A stretch of 64,000 nucleotides of DNA from Carposina sasakii (lineage: Eukaryota > Arthropoda > Insecta > Lepidoptera > Carposinidae): positions 11,780,001 to 11,844,000 of the forward strand of contig CP053156.1 in NCBI GenBank assembly GCA_014607495.2. The letters are read 5' to 3'. The position numbers were made by a program, and so were the translations under genes. Positions 58,059 to 64,000 of the stretch are shown one piece after another (the stretch's first letter is position 1; each line of letters starts with the position of its first letter). The notes under the pieces were generated by a model. It saw only the letters and a program-made list of their open reading frames with translations. It had not been told where the DNA came from and searched no databases.

Positions 58059-58534
58059 TATCCATTATATCTGGAAAATTTTGAGAATATCTTCGAGAAT
58101 TTTGTGTAAATATGTATGTAGGTTCATTTCATAGGTTCAAGAATTTCTCTACCATTTGGAAATTTTGAGAACAGGTTCAAGATTTTTCCTAAGAATTCAC
58201 ACAAAATGTGTGTGTAGGTATATTATTCTTACGCAAACAAAGTAGGTACGTGTAATATACACGATTACGCTACAATTAAAAAAAAATCAATGAATCAAAA
58301 CAATCCAAGAAGGCATATAGTATAAAGATAGTTACACGAAAGTCTCGAAAGCATTTTCCTCGGTTATTTTTAGTCTATTCAAATGGAGATATATGTATAA
58401 ATGGATTTTCTAAACAAGTTAGTGGATCTGCGTAAACTTCGCCTGAAACAAAAAGCTATTTATTGGATGGACATGCGATGCTTTATGCTAATATTTAGGT
58501 TATATAGGTAGTGTGATAGATAATGTGCATTTTT

Positions 58535-59110
58535 ATTAACCGATTTCAAAAAAGAGAGGTTATCAATTAGTCTGTATGTTTTTTTTATTTTATTTTTTAT
58601 GTGTGTTACCTCAGAACAGAATATTTTTTTATGGTTTGTCATGGTATGCTTGCATGGTAGGCAATCCTCAAATATTGTAGGCACATGTAGTCTGTTTTTA
58701 ACCGACCTTAAAAAAGAGAGGTTATCAATTCGTCTGTATGTTCTTTTTATTTTTATTTATGTGTGTTACCCAGAACTCCGTCATTTATGGAACGATTTCA
58801 ATTTTTTTTTATAGTTAGTCATGGTATGCTTCCAAGTTGGACCCATATTCACCATGTCAGGATCTGATGATGGGATCTTGGAGAAATCGAGGGCAATCCT
58901 CAAATATTGTAGGCACATGTAGTCTGTTTTTATACTTTTACTGAGCGTTTTGATCAACTACATATAAAACATAACATCTGATGATGGAATCTCTAAGGAA
59001 TCTAGGGATATCCTCAAATGTAATAGGGACGAGTAGTCCGTTTTTAGATTTTTATAGAGAATTTTGGTCAGCTACACATAATATAAAGGAAACGAGGGTC
59101 TGATGATGGA
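58535..59110 (+). repeat. Dispersed repeat in partial tandem copies (AAAGAGAGGTTATCAATT)
   Basis: AAAAAAGAGAGGTTATCAAT with TCTGTATGTT and ATGTGTGTTACC occurs at 58547 and 58710. GGCAATCCTCAAATATTGTA with GGCACATGTAGTCTGTTTTT occurs at 58659 and 58891. A diverged third pass (TCCTCAAATGTAATAGGGAC) is at 59012. TCTGATGATGG recurs three times. This repeat is familiar from arthropod genomes; its class is uncertain. Confidence 0.65.
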
Positions 59111-59149
59111 GCCTTCGAAAAACAGATAGTGGAACTTTTTAATAACAAA

Positions 59150-59220
59150 ATCCCCCTATGGCAGGGGGAGGCCTACGTCCAGTAGTGGACTGCAATAGGC
59201 TTATGAAGATGAAGATAATT
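59150..59220 (+). mobile_element. RTE-like 3' end fragment
   Basis: CCTATGGCAGGGGGAGGCCT, ACGTCCAGTAGTGGACTGCA and ATAGGCTTATGAAGATGAAG form the conserved 3' end of lepidopteran RTE LINEs. Confidence 0.65.
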
Positions 59221-59497
59221 GTGTTAAGTCGTGAAATTATATGTTGCGTTAAGCCGTGTCCGAAGTAAGATGGTTATAGAGAAAGAGGTAGACATGAGAA
59301 TAACGAGATGACGGATAATAGGGATGAATGAAAGAAGAGTACCTACATATTGCACCAACCCCAAATGATTGGGAACAGGGCAGGAAGAAGGAGTGCATGT
59401 TGCTTATATTGTCAGACGTAAAGTTTCGAAGCCTAGTCATTTCTCTCTTTTGTCATGTGGCCTATTTAATCATTTCCTGGCATATAAATCTGACAAT

Positions 59498-59572
59498 ATT
59501 CATCATCATCATTCATCATTTACAGCCCTGAGAAGTCCACTGTTGGACATAGGCCTCCCCCAAATATTTGCC
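59498..59572 (-). mobile_element. RTE-like 3' tail fragment
   Basis: CATCATCATCATTCATCATT, TACAGCCCTGAGAAGTCCAC and TGTTGGACATAGGCCTCCCC on plus are the inverted 3' end of the same group as 29172-29262. Confidence 0.65.
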
Positions 59573-59942
59573 TGACAATATTATGCCTTCTAAACTTCGT
59601 ACACGGCTTAACGCAATATATATTTGCCCTTTACTAAAATTTTACTTATGTAAGCTCGAGTTTTGGGAGGAAGTCGGTTTTTCGGTTAAAAAAAAATATT
59701 TGTGTATTGCATTTGGCTGACCTTAAGTTGTAGGTTGTAGCTATTTATTATTTGATTGGGCCATAATTGGAATTGAGAGTTTGATGTATTTTCTGATTCC
59801 TAGACCATATTATTAGCTGTATCTTCCGTGGATGTCGACATTAGGTTTATTCCTTATTAGAATCTGACCTTGCATTTTGCCACTGCTCTTTTACGTCTCC
59901 GTACCGCGTTCTGACTAATCTGATTTTAGAATGTATCTACAT

Positions 59943-60328
59943 ATACAGGGCTAATTTTAAAATATCAATAACCTCGCAAGACTAGGTAGCTACCATCATA
60001 AACAATAACATTTGTTCTACGAGTTTTATTAAATTTGTCACATTTTACTTTAATACAAAAATAAATATCTATTTAATATTACCTCTGAATGTTCTTAAGT
60101 CTGTACATAATAATGAGGCGCGCGCGATCGCGGGCGTCAACCTTTTCGTATACCTTCGAATGGAACATAGACTTACAAATGTCACGACAGTATAATAAAA
60201 GCTTGGAAAATCATTTTTAATTAATGTGTTGAGCTATGATAAAACTCGCAGAACAAATGTTATTGTTTATGATTTTAGCTATCTAGTTCTGCGAGGTTAT
60301 TGATGTTTTAAAATTAACCCTGTATATA
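59943..60328. mobile_element. MITE with about 88-bp TIRs (ACAGGGCTAATTTTAAAA)
   Basis: The left arm ACAGGGCTAATTTTAAAATA, TCAATAACCTCGCAAGACTA, CATAAACAATAACATTTGTT is mirrored at the right by AACAAATGTTATTGTTTATG, AGTTCTGCGAGGTTATTGAT and TTTTAAAATTAACCCTGT. TATA-type flanks fit a TA target. The centre is about 200 bp with no coding frame. Confidence 0.85.
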
Positions 60329-60385
60329 TCTGTGTTTTTGCTAAGCTATGTAAAGTATTTATACCGTTAGTGATTTATAAATTAC

Positions 60386-60555
60386 TAGAGGTCGCTCACG
60401 ACTTCGTCCGCGTGAAACAACCGTGCGAAGTTAGAATACAAACCTCCCTCTTGAATCACTCTATCTATTAAAAAATACTGCATCAAAATCTGTTGCGTAG
60501 TTTTAAAGATCTAAGCATACATAGGGGCAGACAGCGGCAAGCGACTTTGTTTTAT
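60386..60555 (+). mobile_element. Helitron-like fragment
   Basis: AGAGGTCGCTCACGACTTCG, TCCGCGTGAAACAACCGTGC and CTGTTGCGTAGTTTTAAAGA follow the pattern seen at 25413. Confidence 0.55.
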
Positions 60556-60559
60556 AATA

Positions 60560-61460
60560 TGTAGTGATATTGCTAGAGACCGGAGAGGGTAAACCCCTTA
60601 TTTAATCGGTTTGTTTAGAATTTAAGAAAATTCATTTATATTTATGTTTGTTACCAAATTGCTGTAACCAGAAGTAAGGCGCTTATGTTAGATTAAAAAT
60701 TGTATTATTATTGTAAATGTATGTAATTCACGCTCACTAGTTTCAATGTCAATATTTTCAAATTCATATTTTTGTCATTAGTTATGGAAACCAAGGCATG
60801 AATTTAATAAATCAGTAAGTTAAAAATTAAAAGAAGTGATTCCTAAATTTATACTTTGTTAGGGTATCGGATGAGCTTAATTTTAATATAGACTTTGTTA
60901 GATATATTGTTATACGGAAAGTTCTTTGTCACGGAGGGTTGGTATGAAGCCTTTGATTCAGTATTTCAAAGGGCCTGACATTATAATCGAGAGTGACAAT
61001 TTACGTTTTGAAACAGAAAATCTAAGGGATTACTTTATATAGCGTGGTATAATAATGTTCTAAAAATAAACTAGGAATAATGTCTGTATCAAATTGTAAT
61101 TTTATTTTGTGTACAACCGTATTGTGTTAAGATGTATAGGGAGTAATAAAAAGGTTATCTAAATTAAAATGCGGATCGCGAATTATTTGATATTAACATT
61201 ATAGTCACATCTATTATCCCCTAAAGAGGCTGAGTAGAAGTGTGTGGATAACACACGCACTTTTCACTTGTTAGCCTGTTGAGTACCACTGTTATTTGAT
61301 ATCAAGTATTGAATAAATAAATATTTACATACACATTAACCTAGACCTGAATTAACTAACCTCAGGTCTTCGCAGGTTCTAAACAACAGTATATAAATTA
61401 ATAATTACAGAAATATCCATAACCAGGAAATAAACATCGATATTCATCTTATAAGTGTTT
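60560..61460. other. Gene-free stretch before the LINE
   Basis: I see no exon. A lone GCGCTTAT (60679) resembles the subterminal motif of the 29999-40745 transposon but nothing else of it is present. Confidence 0.4.
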
Positions 61461-61461
61461 A

Positions 61462-62303
61462 AGTTACTTGTCAAATGCCTTCTCTATGCCGATGATATGG
61501 TTTTGCTTGCGTCTACGGAGGAGAAGTTGCAGGAGATGCTAAGAAAAATAAAAGGATCATTTGAAAATAAAGGGATGAAAGTGATGGTTTTTGAAAAAGA
61601 TGTAATGGCGGATTGCAAAATAATGATTGGCGAAGAAACATTAGAGCAAGTGACAAAGTTTGTGTATCTGGGGACTTAGTTTATACAAGGGATGGTAAGA
61701 ATGACATAAGATATTGTGAATGCTGGGAATCGGGTGAATGGGGCACTTAATTTTTTTATGAGTAGCCAGAAAGTGTCGCATGGCTAAAATGGCTGTTCAT
61801 GGTGGTGTTTTGGTGCCGACTCTTATGCATGGTAGTGAAAGTTGGGTATGGCAGAATCCAAAACACCAAAGTCAGTGAATGCAGTGGAAATGAGAGCATT
61901 GAGAAGTATGTGTGGAGTCACTTTGAAAGATAGAATAAGAAATGAGGTGATCAGAAAGAAATGTGATATAAATGAGGACGTTGCGACGAAGATTGAGAAA
62001 GGTATGTTAAGATGGTTTGGCCACGTGGAGAAGATGGATGAAAGTAGATTGACAAAGAAAGTATACAACGGAAGAGTGGATGGAAGGGTTGGAAGGGGAA
62101 GAACTCGCCGGACTTTCACCGATCAAATTGGAGAAATTCTAGAAAAAGGTCAGGTCAAGAGTACCCTAAACCGACGAACGTGCATGAAGAATATCATGAA
62201 AGTAGATAAAGCGAAAGAGGTGTGTCAGGATCGTAGCAAATGGTGATCCGTGATCTCTGCCTACCTCTCCGGGAAAGAAGCGTGATTTTTATGTATGTAT
62301 GTA
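61462..62303 (+). mobile_element. 5'-truncated non-LTR retrotransposon (reverse transcriptase C-terminal half)
   Basis: The sequence enters inside the polymerase: LVKCLLYADDMVLLASTEEK holds the catalytic YADD motif. It continues with EQVTKFVYLG, breaks by frameshift at about 61675, then shows VNGAL, and from 61842 a long frame NAVEMRALRSMCGVTLKDRI, IEKGMLRWFGHVEKMDESR, GRVGRGRTRRTFTDQIG, AKEVCQDRSKW and stop. This is the palm, thumb and C-terminal tail of an RTE-like animal LINE. The 3' end CTGCCTACCTCTCCGGGAAA then AAGCGTGAT is followed by TATGTATGTATG, the template-tail microsatellite. There are frameshifts and stops, so it is dead, but it is better preserved than the other fragments. Confidence 0.85.
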
Positions 62304-62317
62304 AGTATTTGCACCTA

Positions 62318-62385
62318 CCGGAATTCGAACCCAGGATCTATGGCACGGCAGGCAGAGTCACCAACTACGCCAATCGGTAGTCTAA
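62318..62385 (-). ncRNA. tRNA-like SINE head
   Basis: The minus strand reads CTACCGATTGGCGTAGTTGG (A-box) and CCTGGGTTCGAATTCCGGTAG (B-box), with CTACCG/CGGTAG pairing as an acceptor. No SINE body follows. It sits directly beyond the LINE tail in opposite orientation. Confidence 0.5.
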
Positions 62386-62395
62386 TAAAAATAAG

Positions 62396-62513
62396 AGAAA
62401 ATGGGTGTTTTTCCACTGGATGACACGGCCACGATACGACAACGACTTGAATTTGACTTAATGACGAATGTCGTGGTCGTGTCGTTGTCGTGTCGCCTAG
62501 TGGAAAAATGCGC
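62396..62513. repeat. Small TIR element (TTTTTCCACTGGATGACAC)
   Basis: The left TTTTTCCACTGGATGACACG and GATACGACAACGACTTG are mirrored by TGTCGTTGTCGTGTCGCCTA and GTGGAAAAATG. It is about 115 bp long with a strong hairpin and is probably a hAT-type MITE. Confidence 0.65.
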
Positions 62514-62639
62514 AATAATTGAAAATTGAATCCATCACCTTATCCATCACCTGCTTATTTGATCTCGATTTCCAGTATTGCAATTGACCCACGCAGATTA
62601 CTAGCGATAAAATTAAAATGGAAAGGAATTATTCTTTTA

Positions 62640-62890
62640 CAAGGTGTAAAAAAAGTGTATGTTAAGCGAAATGCTATACATAAATTATAAAGGACCTATC
62701 TACAAAATTTATGACTCTAAAGCACATATTTATTTTTGCAGATACAAGTAGGTATGGAAAAATTCTAAACAACCCAGCAATGTTTACACATTTGAAAAAA
62801 ATAAACATGTGATTTATGAGTCTCAAATTTTGTGAATTGTTTACAGTGTTCTGTATTCATAGCTATTCGCTTTTTAACCCCTGTATAAGG
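62640..62890. mobile_element. MITE, CAGGGTGTAAC family, diverged
   Basis: Left AAGGTGTAAAAAAAGTGTAT, GTTAAGCGAAATGCTATAC; right AAACATGTGATTTATGAGTC, TCAAATTTTGTG, AGCTATTCGCTTTTTAACCC and CTGTATAAGG. The arms pair imperfectly. Confidence 0.6.
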
Positions 62891-63060
62891 TAATATGAAG
62901 CGATAGTCATTTTCCTGTTCAGGGTAATGGTCTTTGTTCAACTTTAGGCGCTTGAGTACTCGTAATAACGATCTCATTTGACGTGAATATTATTTCGCCA
63001 ATGGCTTGGCGCAACGTTGTAGGTAAACATTTTATTGTTTACGTTTAGTTAAGTACTTAT

Positions 63061-63355
63061 ATACAGGGTGTAGCAAAAGGGGTATGTTAAGCAATAGCTG
63101 TGAAGATAGTGTACTGTTCAAATAAATTGAGATTTAATAATAATAAAACCTTTGTACATTGTCAATGTAAAATGTTTTTCCATATAAAATGTCTGTGTAC
63201 AATAAAGAATAGAATAGAATAAAAAACCTGAAAATTCTAATCCATGGGGTTAGTAAATCTTAAAACTAAGTTGGTGATAGCAAAAGTATAATTGTGGCAG
63301 TCTATTTGAAATAACATGTTTTTTATTACCTATCTTTCATTACAACCTGTATAAG
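63061..63355. mobile_element. MITE, CAGGGTGTAAC family, rearranged
   Basis: ATACAGGGTGTAGCAAAAGG and GGTATGTTAAGCAATAGC open it and TTACAACCTGTATAAG closes it. The interior contains AATAATAATAAAACC and AAAGAATAGAATAGAATAAA sequence not seen in the other copies. Confidence 0.5.
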
Positions 63356-63369
63356 TAGGTACTTATATA

Positions 63370-64000
63370 TGTCGTGGCCATATTGTAAAATTGATCATTT
63401 CATGAAATGGTCGAGCATTTCATGAAGTGGTCGCATTTCATGAAGTGGCCAATTCAATTTGACCAGATCGTTAAATCGTCTACATTTCACGATTTTGTCA
63501 TCCACGTTTGGCCAAATCGTATTAACAGGGTGTCCATAAAATCCGAATGTGGTAAGAGCTTATATAAATAATATATACCGTACACCATATATAAGTATAC
63601 CATAAGGTATGATGGTATGATTTTTTTTGCTATTATTTATGTGATATTTTCACAATATAATATTTAAAAACATAAAAGACTTTACAAAAGCGATTCGCAT
63701 CTGGCACTTCGCCGGACGCTGCCTGGGCACGCTCGCTCCGCTCGCTCGGCTCGTGCGTCATTTGTCATAGTCTAACCTAACCTAACCTATCGTAATCTAA
63801 GGTTTTTGTTTAACAATATTATTATAAACCACCATTAAGTCTAATATACATTATACAATATAACACACTATCCGTGAACTTCTTCTGCATAGTCACCCTA
63901 CTCTCTTTAATTTGTTTTATAACCTAAAAAGAAAAATCCGCCATCTTCATACATATATAAAACGCGCGCAGCGCCTCTACCGGTGATTCATGTAACTATT
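63370..64000. mobile_element. TIR element with CCTAA repeats, second copy (cut by window end)
   Basis: Nearly identical to 57232-57860: the same TGTCGTGGCCATATTG start, GGTGTCCATAAAATCCGAAT, CGATTCGCATCTGGCAC and CGCTCGCTCCGCTCGCTCGG. It differs by an insertion of about 23 bp near 63565 (ATAAATAATATATACCG) and by fewer CCTAA repeats (two full units against four). Confidence 0.85.

Overview
This window looks like nuclear genomic DNA from a moth or butterfly (Lepidoptera). The evidence is dense lepidopteran-type mobile DNA (Lep1/Helitron-like pieces with the GCCCGCGACTTCGTCCGCG signature, tRNA-derived SINEs, RTE-like LINE tails, palindromic MITEs), spliced genes with GTAAGT/polypyrimidine-AG sites, an insect-type peptidoglycan recognition protein, and short CCTAA (insect telomere type) runs inside a mobile element. 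It is an assembled scaffold with one 500-base N gap (21115-21614). Nothing here is bacterial: there are no operons, ribosome binding sites or CRISPR arrays.

Layout. 1-12375 is a satellite array of about 172-bp monomers, organised in places as a roughly 1.2-kb seven-monomer higher-order unit. It flips orientation at about 5597, so the two arms face each other. It decays at its right edge into a second, about 147-bp tandem family (12432-12885). 12900-23400 is mostly gene-free DNA with LINE, SINE, Helitron-like and MITE remnants and the N gap. 23436-24223 carries the first two exons of a short secreted PGRP on the minus strand, with a TATA/Inr promoter and a kappaB-like site. About 24990-32335 is ordinary sequence that appears again, in the same order but badly eroded towards A/T, at about 32335-38575. 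This second copy splits a DDE-type (DUF7869-like) transposase gene, whose N-terminal part is at 31362-32330 and whose C-terminal part is at 38575-39791. Matching inverted ends and repeated ATAAGCGC motifs place the whole transposon at about 29999-40745. 40800-47100 is gene-poor. 47167-52480 holds three exons of a MARCH-type (RING-CH plus two membrane segments) E3 ubiquitin ligase on the minus strand, with SINEs and tRNA-like units in its introns. 52900-64000 is again mobile DNA: LINE fragments, a tRNA-derived SINE, MITEs, a 5'-truncated LINE with a YADD motif (61462-62303), and two copies of a TIR element that contains CCTAA repeats.

Host functions visible: one innate-immunity recognition protein, probably non-catalytic (both amidase residues within the visible exon are replaced), and one membrane ubiquitin ligase. 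They share no obvious pathway; both lie on the minus strand about 23 kb apart. Most other ORFs of 60-130 codons are satellite, SINE or chance ORFs and are not annotated as genes.
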